Shown in pieces: positions 1 through 6,304 of a stretch of DNA of 7,702 nt. Each line of letters starts with the position of its first letter. The stretch's first letter is position 1. A program made the position numbers and the translations under genes. Source of the stretch: JBDREC01 sp043820105 [NCBI: Pseudomonadota bacterium] (lineage in GTDB: Bacteria > Bdellovibrionota_F > JAHFAK01); assembly GCA_043820105.1 (NCBI GenBank), contig JBDREC010000082.1, forward strand, positions 1 through 7,702, in the 5' to 3' direction. The notes beneath the pieces were generated by a model. It saw nothing but the letters and a program-made list of their open reading frames with translations, did not search any database and had not been told where the DNA came from.

Positions 1-678
1 TTCAAAGTCACTGTCCCAGATACAAGTGGTTGCTGGGGAATAACTTTCTGTTTCGTCCATTTCAATCCAATAACCTCTTCCTGCATACATTCTCATGAAT
101 GGTTGGTCAATTGGATCAATAATACATGCGTTAATTCCAACCCATGCATCATTATGGTTTCCGCAGTTAATATAACTCCATAAACCACTCCATTTAGGGA
201 ATCCTTGTTCTGTATTAACTAATGAATTCAATGCACAATACGCCTTGTCTCCATAAACATAGTTTTCTGGGAAATCCCATCCACCGCATTGTGATTCATA
301 GTCATACATATAGTTGTATAATTCCCAACTTGCACCATAATAACCTATTAAGTTCCATCCTGCTGCCATTGGTTTGCTTGGTGGGCCTTGTGGTCCTGTT
401 GGCATCAAGCTTCCTCCTAAAGTTATTATTAAATTGTCCTGGTTAGAATATACCCAATAACCCCAACCTGGCTCAATGTGCTCTAAGTCATTTGTTCCAG
501 GCACTCCGTTTGGCCTGTAAACATACCAATGATCTGCTACTCCATCATAAGTCCAAACTGAATCAATGTGTTCATTTACATCAGCAAAGACTACTGCAGG
601 ATCATCATTGAATAATCTAAATGGAACTGAAATTAAATTCCATTTGCTGTTCAAAAGCAAATCAAAGTTTGCTCCTTC
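1..678 (-). other. C-terminal duplicated GWNLI...GYW module, incomplete
   Basis: Residues 1716-1941, after the last Ig-like repeat. Two units share the same landmarks. Unit 1 has KWNLISVPF (1727-1735), a VWTYDG strand (1756-1761), WYVYRPNG and PGWGYWVYS (1786-1794). A GSLMPTGPQGPPSKP linker follows. Unit 2 has GWNLIGYYG (1822-1830), a KWSGLWSYI strand and GRGYWIEM (1915-1922). Paired GWNL/GYWV segments recur near the ends of archaeal and bacterial surface proteins. I cannot name the family with certainty. The module continues past base 1. Confidence 0.6.
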
Positions 679-3600
679 AACTTTAATTAATTCAATGTCT
701 GTTTCGCCTCTGTTTCCCAATGCATCTTCACAATAATACTCTAATTGGTGCATTGAATCTTCACCAAAGTATATTGTAGTTCCTGCATCAATACAAGTCC
801 AATCCTGAACTAAGTATTCTGGTGTATCTCCATCCAAAAAATACCTATAACATGCCTGAGAATGATTTACCGGATGTGGCTGACCGTCTTCACAACTTAA
901 AGTGATTGGAGTCAACTGTGTTATTTTCCATTCCCATTCTGCTTGAATGATTCCATCTTCTGTTGTAAAAGGCTGGAAACAATCAATTCCTTCAGTGCAT
1001 TCAGTTTTTGGATCTCCGATTGTTTTAATTCCTGTTGGAGGTGTATGATCCACAAACACACATTGCTTATGCAAAATATCTTTTTGGACATTGTCAACTG
1101 AATAGACTTCTATCAAATGACAGGATTCTTCTGTAATACTGATTTCACTTTCATCTGTTAATTCAGTCCAATTTCCTGTCCCTTCTGTTGTTTCACAAAC
1201 AGTTGTGTCCCAACAAGCTCCATCATCAACTAAAGAAATTCTGTATTCAGTATAGTCAACTCCTGAAGGATGTGGTTGCGGGTCTTCAGCTTCAATACTT
1301 ATTTCAGTACCAAAACTAATCCATTCTACTCCATTTTCTTCATAAAATGGCTTACTATATTCTTTTGTTATTACTGGTGCTTTTTTGTCTACAAAAACAC
1401 ATTCATATTGCATATCTTCTGTATTGCCTAATGCATCCACTGAATAATACTGTATTACATGACATGATTCTTCTGGAATACCAAATGCACCGTCATATAC
1501 TTCCATTCCAATATCAACCGAATGGCATGCTTCTGTATCCCAACAGGCATCGTCATCTAATAATGCATATCCATAATAAGTTGTTATTCCACCAACTGCA
1601 CAAATTGGTCCGCCATCTGTTGCGGTTAAACCAATTGTTGAAGCAGTGTCAATCCAACGGACATCCTCTTCTTCATAAATTGGACCAAGATATTCATGTG
1701 TTGTAGTTGGTGCAACTGAATCTACTTTAAAGATTTCATAGTCTGTTGTTGTTTCAGTGTTTCCTAAACCATCTTTACAATAGAATTCAAAGTCATGCAC
1801 TGAGTCTTCCTGGAAAGTTAAAGTATAAGATCCATCTCCAACACCCACACAACAATAATCTCCTTCCATTGTTCCTCCAAATTCACTACAATATTGGTCT
1901 GTTAACCATGGAGTGTCTGGATCATCAAATGAAACTTTGTAACATGCTGTTTCCTGTTGTACTGGATGAGGTGTCTGGTCTTCACAATCAATTGTTACTT
2001 CTGTTACATGATCTCTAACCCACCAGCAATCCGGCGCTCCTGGTTCAGTTTCAATCAAACATTGCGCTGAACAACCATCTCCGTCTTCTTGGTTTCCATC
2101 ATCGCATTCTTCTCCTGGTTCAATTATTCCATTACCACATAAAATTGGTTCTGGGCCTTCTACGAAACAGGATAAAGGAACTGCAATCAAAATTGTGTCT
2201 AATGCTGAATCTCCTGAATCTGCAACTCTTAATTCAACATTTTGTCCTTGGGCTAAAGTTGCTAAAGTAACTGTTCCTGTTCCTTCAGTTGTTGGGCCAT
2301 AAGGAATCATCACTACATTATCATAAGGAGCTTCATTATCTGATTCCCAATCCAAAATTGAAACATCAATTATTCCACCAATTCTCATCCAGTCAGTATA
2401 AATGGAATAATAATAGTGTGGGAATTCAGCTGAAGCTGCCAAAACAACACTGTTTCCTAATGGGGTAAATGGCAAGTCAACACAGTCATTTGTTGAATAA
2501 CCATCTGGATTATTTCCACACCCCATATTTCCCATAGATGAATCCAAATCAGTGTCTGCATCCAATGGATTCCCTGAAGACAAAATTAAAATGTCTCCAC
2601 AACCTTCTTCCATTAATGTCGGGTCAACTCCTTGTGCCAATAAAATATCTTCTGCAAACAATGGCAATGTATTTGAAGGCACATAAGCACATTGTTCTGG
2701 TTGTGTTGCTGAATCACAAACATTTACTACTGTCATTAATTTTGGGGTTTCTGTTTCAACAAACACATCAGGAATTCTTTCTTCTCCTGAAAAATCAAGA
2801 AGTTTTACTCCTGATCCGCCTGTAAGGAATAATGGTGAGTCAACTGAACAAGTTAATTTTGGTTCTCCGATTGTTTTGATTCCAACTGGAGCCAAATTAT
2901 CTACAAAAACACATTGTGAATTTGTTTGTTCAATAGTTCCAAACAAGTCCTCTGCATAGAATTCAATATAATGACAAGAGTCTTCTGCAATAGTAAATTG
3001 TGTTGTGTCACTCATTACTTCAGTGAAATCTCCTCCACCTATTGCTTTACATGTTTCCACACAGTCCTGATCAGCCATGTCTTCAAGCAAAGTTACTCTA
3101 TACTTAATCTGTTTTACTCCGACTTTTTCATCTTTAGCAGTCAAAGTAATTGGTGTTGCTGAAGTAATCCATCTGTAGTCTCCTGAAACTTCTGTTGGTT
3201 CGCCGTAAGTTTTTGTTGTTTCAGGAGGAGTTAAATCCACTAAGAAATCCTCGCTTTCCACTACCATATTTCCAAGTGCATCTACACAATTCAAAGCTAT
3301 CTTGTGTTTTGAATCTTCCTCAAAGAATACTTGCATACCCTCTTCACCGAAATCTCCATCGTCAACCAAACACCAAGTGCTTCCTCCATAAACTCCATAA
3401 TAGTCATAACCTAAATCATTGCATTCCTGTTGGGTAAATCCTTCCCCCCAAAAAATTTTATAGCTACAAGTTACTTGGTCAACATTGCATCCCATGTCTG
3501 TTGGGTCAGGGTCATAAACTGCAATATCTACCCCGCCATTAGCTGCAACATAACATTTTTCATCACTTGAAGCTTTTGGAGGACATTTCCCCATCCAATC

Positions 3601-5823
3601 AATATCTTCATCTCCAATCATTGTTTTTTCAATAACCGGGGCTGTTCCGTCTACTCTGAAATATTCTAAATCTATTTCACTTTCGCTTCCTAAAGCATCT
3701 CTGCAATAATATTCTAAATCATGCATTGATTCTTCAGTGAAAACAAAGCTATAATTATTTTTTGAAACATCTGCACAACAATAATCGCCTTCCATTGTGC
3801 CGCTGTTTGCATTACAATATTGTTCTGTTAACCAAGGAGTTGCCGGGTCATCAAAAGAAATTTTATAACAAACTTCTTCTTGACCTACTGGGTGAGGTAA
3901 TTGGTCTTCACAACTTAAAGTAATAGGGGTTACATTCTCTTTTACCCAGACTGGCTGTGTTTTATCTATTGTCCAGTCTAATCCAGTTGTTTCCATTAAA
4001 ACTGGAGGATAATTGCTTCCTCCTGGGACATCAGCTGCTTCTTTTACTATAAAGCCAGCTCCAAAATCATGTGCTGGGCCTATTCCATAATGTCCGTTTG
4101 GCATAAGCAAGAAATAAGTTTTTATATAGTCACCGGAAGCATCTGTTGTTGCTTTCATGTCAAAATTCCAGAATCCTTCATTTCCTGTTCCGCCGTTCCA
4201 ATAACCGCATTCCCAGGCATATTCATAACCTGATTTTGGTCCATTTGGATTTGCACAATTATTACCTAATTCATCATTTCCGTCATTTCCTTCTCTTCCA
4301 TTAAGAGTTAACTGATAATCTGTATTTGATTTTAATCCTGTCATTTTAACTGAAATCTTTAAAAAAGGACCAAAATTTTCGTAAGCTAATTTTCCTTCAG
4401 GAAGTGAATTATAACCAATGTCAGCTAAAGCTGCTGGCAAAGTATCATAACAAGTCCACTTACTATCAGCATCTTTATAACAAAGATTATCTGTTTCTTC
4501 ACTTGAGTTTTCATAATATGAAGGGTCTCCAACTTCTTTTGTTCCAATTGGAGGTTTATCTTCAACAAAGAAACATTGTGTTTGCATGTTTTCAATATTA
4601 CCTAATGCATCAACACTATAATATTGTAAGATATGGCATGATTCTTCGTTTTTAGTAAAAGGATCTAAATAAGTTTGCCAATTACAAACTGGAGGACACC
4701 CATCCCCACATTTATCTGGCAAATGTTTGCAGATTGGCTGACAATAATCTACTGGGTTTTCACAATAACTGTCATCAACAACTTCATCATAATAATAAGT
4801 TGTTGTTCCATCAACATGACAAATGTCTCCGCCATCTTTAACATCTAAATTAATTAAAGTGTCATTTGTTTTAATCCAATGCTGTGGTCCTGAATCAAAA
4901 TCATCTGGGAACTGAGGACCATCAAAAGTTTTAGTTGTTGTTGGAGGGGTATCGTCAACTTTGTCTGTTTCAGTTATAACTGTTTTATTTCCTACAACAT
5001 CATAACATTCAATTTCAATATAATGTTCTGAATCTTCGTCAAAAGAAAAATCAAATGAAACACTTCCGTCTGCATAATAAGGCATCCATTCACTTGGAGT
5101 TCCGTCATCTAAAGTATATCTCCATTGACAATAATCTAATCCTAAATTACATTCATCCTGATTTTCATAAGCTAAAACATCAATTACTGTGTCTTGAGTA
5201 ATCCAATAATTGCATGCTTGATTGTCTGTTCCTTGGAAAGGACCTAAATCACAAGCTGGATCGCTCATAAGTATTTGGGGGGTTCCCACAATTTTTTCTA
5301 CAACAGGGTCAACACAATCAATACTTACATTCAATGGGGAAGTGTCTCTGTCTCCTTCTGGTTGAGCATCATCAACTGTTGCAACAGTAAAAAAACTTCC
5401 ACAAGCTTCTGTTGAAGTTATAGTTGCACTAAAAGTAAAATTAAGTGAATCTCCATAGTCAATCTTATATGCACTATCCAATTGTGTAACATAAATACAT
5501 CTGTCTCCTAATGGCCACGGAAGGTATGTCCATCCATCTGGCTCAGCACCACAAGTAAAAGAACCTAAATCAATTCCAGTACTTGGTCTAGGAATTTCAA
5601 CCTGCATTATACTATCGCCTTCTACTGGTCCGTTGTTCAAAACATTTATTGTAAAAACAGTAGAATCACCGGCAATGTCACAACTTGCCATATCAGGATC
5701 GATTGTAACTACTGCTTCATGCGCAGCAAAAGCCATTGTTGCAAATAGAATTGTGAAGATGAAAAGAAGTGAAAGTTTTCCTCCTAAAGTTGATAAAAAA
5801 GTTTGATTATTTATTCCGATCAT
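1..5823 (-). CDS. Giant secreted repeat protein (surface adhesin-like), C-terminus cut by window edge
   Basis: Probable exported cell-surface protein, at least 1941 residues. I translated every codon from the ATG at 5821-5823 to base 1 and found no stop, so this is one intact frame whose C-terminus lies outside the window. Order of parts: signal peptide (1-33), DUF11/CARDB-like beta-sandwich (about 36-170), nine Ig-like/OmpL47-type repeats (171-1714) with two large insertions, and a duplicated GWNLI/GYW module (1715-1941+). The chain is rich in Asp, Glu, Thr, Tyr and Cys, which fits an extracellular disulphide-bonded protein, and has several N-x-S/T sequons (for example NFT at 128 and NVS at 165). 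The start is supported by a G6 ribosome binding site five bases upstream. Role in adhesion or cell contact is inferred from architecture only; no catalytic motif is visible. Any anchor (transmembrane helix or sorting signal) would lie beyond the left edge. Confidence 0.93.
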   Translation of the reverse strand, partial: MIGINNQTFLSTLGGKLSLLFIFTILFATMAFAAHEAVVTIDPDMASCDIAGDSTVFTINVLNNGPVEGDSIMQVEIPRPSTGIDLGSFTCGAEPDGWTYLPWPLGDRCIYVTQLDSAYKIDYGDSLNFTFSATITSTEACGSFFTVATVDDAQPEGDRDTSPLNVSIDCVDPVVEKIVGTPQILMSDPACDLGPFQGTDNQACNYWITQDTVIDVLAYENQDECNLGLDYCQWRYTLDDGTPSEWMPYYADGSVSFDFSFDEDSEHYIEIECYDVVGNKTVITETDKVDDTPPTTTKTFDGPQFPDDFDSGPQHWIKTNDTLINLDVKDGGDICHVDGTTTYYYDEVVDDSYCENPVDYCQPICKHLPDKCGDGCPPVCNWQTYLDPFTKNEESCHILQYYSVDALGNIENMQTQCFFVEDKPPIGTKEVGDPSYYENSSEETDNLCYKDADSKWTCYDTLPAALADIGYNSLPEGKLAYENFGPFLKISVKMTGLKSNTDYQLTLNGREGNDGNDELGNNCANPNGPKSGYEYAWECGYWNGGTGNEGFWNFDMKATTDASGDYIKTYFLLMPNGHYGIGPAHDFGAGFIVKEAADVPGGSNYPPVLMETTGLDWTIDKTQPVWVKENVTPITLSCEDQLPHPVGQEEVCYKISFDDPATPWLTEQYCNANSGTMEGDYCCADVSKNNYSFVFTEESMHDLEYYCRDALGSESEIDLEYFRVDGTAPVIEKTMIGDEDIDWMGKCPPKASSDEKCYVAANGGVDIAVYDPDPTDMGCNVDQVTCSYKIFWGEGFTQQECNDLGYDYYGVYGGSTWCLVDDGDFGEEGMQVFFEEDSKHKIALNCVDALGNMVVESEDFLVDLTPPETTKTYGEPTEVSGDYRWITSATPITLTAKDEKVGVKQIKYRVTLLEDMADQDCVETCKAIGGGDFTEVMSDTTQFTIAEDSCHYIEFYAEDLFGTIEQTNSQCVFVDNLAPVGIKTIGEPKLTCSVDSPLFLTGGSGVKLLDFSGEERIPDVFVETETPKLMTVVNVCDSATQPEQCAYVPSNTLPLFAEDILLAQGVDPTLMEEGCGDILILSSGNPLDADTDLDSSMGNMGCGNNPDGYSTNDCVDLPFTPLGNSVVLAASAEFPHYYYSIYTDWMRIGGIIDVSILDWESDNEAPYDNVVMIPYGPTTEGTGTVTLATLAQGQNVELRVADSGDSALDTILIAVPLSCFVEGPEPILCGNGIIEPGEECDDGNQEDGDGCSAQCLIETEPGAPDCWWVRDHVTEVTIDCEDQTPHPVQQETACYKVSFDDPDTPWLTDQYCSEFGGTMEGDYCCVGVGDGSYTLTFQEDSVHDFEFYCKDGLGNTETTTDYEIFKVDSVAPTTTHEYLGPIYEEEDVRWIDTASTIGLTATDGGPICAVGGITTYYGYALLDDDACWDTEACHSVDIGMEVYDGAFGIPEESCHVIQYYSVDALGNTEDMQYECVFVDKKAPVITKEYSKPFYEENGVEWISFGTEISIEAEDPQPHPSGVDYTEYRISLVDDGACWDTTVCETTEGTGNWTELTDESEISITEESCHLIEVYSVDNVQKDILHKQCVFVDHTPPTGIKTIGDPKTECTEGIDCFQPFTTEDGIIQAEWEWKITQLTPITLSCEDGQPHPVNHSQACYRYFLDGDTPEYLVQDWTCIDAGTTIYFGEDSMHQLEYYCEDALGNRGETDIELIKVEGANFDLLLNSKWNLISVPFRLFNDDPAVVFADVNEHIDSVWTYDGVADHWYVYRPNGVPGTNDLEHIEPGWGYWVYSNQDNLIITLGGSLMPTGPQGPPSKPMAAGWNLIGYYGASWELYNYMYDYESQCGGWDFPENYVYGDKAYCALNSLVNTEQGFPKWSGLWSYINCGNHNDAWVGINACIIDPIDQPFMRMYAGRGYWIEMDETESYSPATTCIWDSDFE
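1849..1986 (-). repeat. Intragenic DNA duplication, copy in repeat 6
   Basis: Partner of 3775-3912, in the same frame and with no gaps. In the protein it is residues about 1280-1325, just after the choice-of-anchor-L-like and DUF4215 insertions. Repeat 9 (residues about 1639-1670) has a more diverged third copy of the TPITLSCEDxxPHPV part. Confidence 0.8.
2059..2139 (-). other. DUF4215 / Myxo-type cysteine-rich motif
   Basis: Residues 1229-1255 match the compact CGNGxxExGEECDDGNxxxGDGCSxxC signature. The four cysteines are C1229, C1240, C1251 and C1255, and the acidic stretch EECDDGN lies between the first two pairs. The motif is known from secreted proteins of myxobacteria and other bacteria and eukaryotes, where it is thought to be disulphide-bonded and may bind metal. 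Here it directly follows the choice-of-anchor-L-like insert and precedes the body of repeat 6, a pairing also seen in modular secreted proteins. Confidence 0.85.
2161..2808 (-). other. Choice-of-anchor-L-like domain inserted in repeat 6
   Basis: Residues about 1006-1221. Landmarks resembling the choice-of-anchor L family appear in the right order: LFAEDILLAQGV (1055-1066), an ILILSSGN strand (1078-1085), an Asp ladder DxDxDxD (D1088, D1090, D1092, D1094) followed by SSMG, a hydrophobic strand leading to ASAEFPHYYYSIYTDW (1130-1145), and a final strand VELRVADSGDSALDTILI (1196-1213). In that family the last segment is typically IAD-x-x-D...DSAVF. Such domains occur on secreted bacterial and archaeal proteins with varied C-terminal anchors. 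The Asp ladder could bind calcium. Assignment is by eye and unconfirmed. Confidence 0.5.
3775..3912 (-). repeat. Intragenic DNA duplication, copy in repeat 3
   Basis: This 138-bp block aligns without gaps to 1849-1986, 1926 bp (642 codons) away. By hand I count 108 of 138 identical bases, about 78%. It encodes the CEDQxPHPVxQExxCYKxSFDDPxTPWL segment and the GTMEGDYCC segment. The high DNA identity compared with the other repeats points to a younger duplication or to gene conversion. Confidence 0.8.
4024..4440 (-). other. Unassigned beta-rich domain inserted in repeat 3
   Basis: Residues about 462-600 interrupt repeat 3 between its linker (V420 to about residue 445) and its W-V-K-E-N-V-T-P-I-T-L strand (from about 626). 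The insert has strands such as LKISVKMTGL (488-497) and DYQLTLNG (502-509), a Gly/Asn/Trp-rich loop (540-553, YWNGGTGNEGFWNF region) and a closing segment TYFLLMPNGHYGIG (569-582). It is rich in Gly and aromatic residues with only a few cysteines, unlike the surrounding repeat. I do not recognise the family. The boundaries are approximate. Confidence 0.5.
4681..4761 (-). other. Cysteine-dense loop in repeat 2
   Basis: Residues 354-380 carry six cysteines (C354, C361, C365, C372, C376, C380) in 27 residues, separated by Pro, Asp, Lys and His. It replaces the short central loop found in repeats 7 and 8 at the same place, after the GxTTYY strand. It is likely a disulphide knot or a small metal-binding loop; the spacing matches no zinc-binding family I can name. 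Confidence 0.55.
5314..5718 (-). other. N-terminal DUF11/CARDB-like beta-sandwich domain
   Basis: Residues about 36-170, directly after the signal peptide. Landmarks typical of DUF11/CARDB-type adhesion modules are visible: a strand ending FTINVLNNGP (57-66), a conserved-looking GW with paired cysteines (C91, C109), a strand LNFTFSATIT (127-136), and a closing strand with the sequon NVS (165-167). The domain sits before the first Ig-like repeat and lacks the VDxTPP linker that opens the repeats, so it is a separate module. Family assignment is by eye. Confidence 0.55.
5725..5823 (-). other. Signal peptide of the giant surface protein
   Basis: Residues 1-33 form a Sec-type signal sequence. 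There is a short polar N-region with Lys16, a hydrophobic core at residues 17-30 (LSLLFIFTILFATM) and an A-x-A site (Ala31-Phe32-Ala33) followed by AHEA. Cleavage is predicted after residue 33. This is the main evidence that the protein is exported. The absence of Arg-Arg argues against Tat export. Confidence 0.85.
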
Positions 5824-5828
5824 TAAAT

Positions 5829-5834
5829 CCCCCC
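5829..5834 (-). promoter_or_regulatory. Ribosome binding site of the giant gene
   Basis: On the minus strand a run of six G lies five bases before the ATG (AAGGGGGGATTTA then ATG). It can pair with the pyrimidine-rich 3' end of archaeal 16S rRNA, although it is not the usual GGTG/GGAGG. It supports the chosen start and implies a transcript with a leader, unlike the other two genes here. Confidence 0.6.
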
Positions 5835-5894
5835 TTAAATGATTAAAATTTTTTTTTATTTTATTAAAAAAATGTTTGCTGTTAATAATTGAGC

Positions 5895-5912
5895 AGTATT
5901 TATTTAAATACT
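5895..5912 (-). promoter_or_regulatory. TATA box of the giant gene inside an 18-bp inverted repeat
   Basis: TATTTAAATA at 5901-5910 is a good archaeal TATA element. Transcription would start near 5876-5880, giving a leader of roughly 55 nt. The TATA lies within a perfect inverted repeat, AGTATTTA - TT - TAAATACT, spanning 5895-5912. A protein bound to this dyad would block TBP, so the site is a possible operator. AT-rich sequence makes chance dyads common, so the regulatory role is only inferred. Confidence 0.45.
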
Positions 5913-5992
5913 TTAAGTTTTAGTCAAAAAAGTTATGTTGAAGTTATTGGGTTTGTTTTCACTGAAGAGTTTAAAAACATTTTTCAGATTGG

Positions 5993-6007
5993 ATATATTA
6001 TATATTA
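5993..6007 (+). promoter_or_regulatory. TATA box of the winged-helix gene
   Basis: ATATATTATATATTA lies about 25-30 bp before the GTG at 6029. This is the distance at which archaeal transcription starts, so the mRNA probably begins at or next to the start codon (leaderless). A second TATA-like element, TTTAAAA near 5970, would give a leader of about 30 nt and is less well placed. Confidence 0.6.
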
Positions 6008-6028
6008 GAGTTAAAGGTTGGTTTTTGA

Positions 6029-6304
6029 GTGGAAAAAGGTTTTGCTGAAGCAGAAATCCTGACTAAACTGTCTCCTTTACAGCAAAAAATCGTTATTGAA
6101 TTAAAGTCAGGGCCATTAACCTTGAATGAAATAAGCGAAAGGACTAATTCAAGTATTTATACAATAGGAAAACAGCTTTCTTTGCTTCAGGGAAGAACTA
6201 AATGCAATCACCTGAAAAAAAAAGGGATTGAATGCCCTTTAATAAAAAAAGTCAAAGAAGAAAAAATAAAAACAACTTATTTGCTGGCATTAAATAAATT
6301 CTGA
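6029..6304 (+). CDS. Small winged helix-turn-helix DNA-binding protein
   Basis: A 91-residue basic protein, probably a transcription regulator. Residues about 14-27 (LSPLQQKIVIELKS) form the first helix, GPLTLNEISERTN (28-40) the second, SIYTIGKQLSLLQGR (42-56) the recognition helix, and the segment to about 88, ending KIKTTYLLAL, the wing. Between the last helix and the wing it has C59, H61 and C69, which could bind a metal or act as a redox sensor, but this is speculative. The start is a GTG: an in-frame TGA lies directly before it, there is no usable ATG inside, and a TATA box sits at the right distance for a leaderless message. The gene is divergent from the giant surface gene and convergent with the ATPase, overlapping it by 28 bp. 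The target is unknown; the divergent promoter is the obvious candidate. Confidence 0.8.
   Translation: MEKGFAEAEILTKLSPLQQKIVIELKSGPLTLNEISERTNSSIYTIGKQLSLLQGRTKCNHLKKKGIECPLIKKVKEEKIKTTYLLALNKF
6244..6266 (-). terminator. T-tract terminator of the ATPase gene
   Basis: Reading the minus strand past the ATPase stop (6277-6279) gives a T6 at 6266-6261 and a T7 at 6250-6244, with no hairpin. These are plausible archaeal termination sites and lie inside the winged-helix coding sequence, so each message would carry antisense to the other gene's end. The tracts also encode Lys-rich residues, so they may be partly coincidental. Confidence 0.4.

Larger units (their letters stand above)
679..5313 (-). 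repeat. Nine tandem Ig-like/OmpL47-type protein repeats
   Basis: Repeat starts are set by the V-[DE]-x-x-[AP]-P linker. R1 is residues 171-288, R2 289-419, R3 420-723, R4 724-861, R5 862-973, R6 974-1366, R7 1367-1477, R8 1478-1590 and R9 1591-1714. Typical units are 111-138 residues; R3 (304) and R6 (393) contain insertions. Each unit runs from the linker and a TKT-x-GEP segment to W-I-x-x-x-TPIxLxxxD, a Tyr-containing strand with one or two cysteines, then a closing EESCHxIxYYSVDALGN strand. R1 has a weaker linker (VDPVVEKIVG). R2 and R7, and R3 and R6, are the closest pairs, which suggests block duplication. Such modules usually form stalks on cell-surface proteins. The OmpL47-type name is from memory of the consensus; the repeat itself is seen directly. 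Confidence 0.85.

Noticed and set aside
222-4655. Several plus-strand open frames of 74-119 codons opposite the giant gene
   Set aside because: They are His/Leu/Asn-rich with no domain pattern, have no promoters and lie wholly antisense to an intact 1941-codon gene whose frame gives coherent repeats. They are shadows of its codon bias.
679-5313. CRISPR or tandem DNA repeat array
   Set aside because: The periodicity is at protein level, unit lengths vary from 111 to 393 residues, and there are no short identical DNA repeats with spacers.
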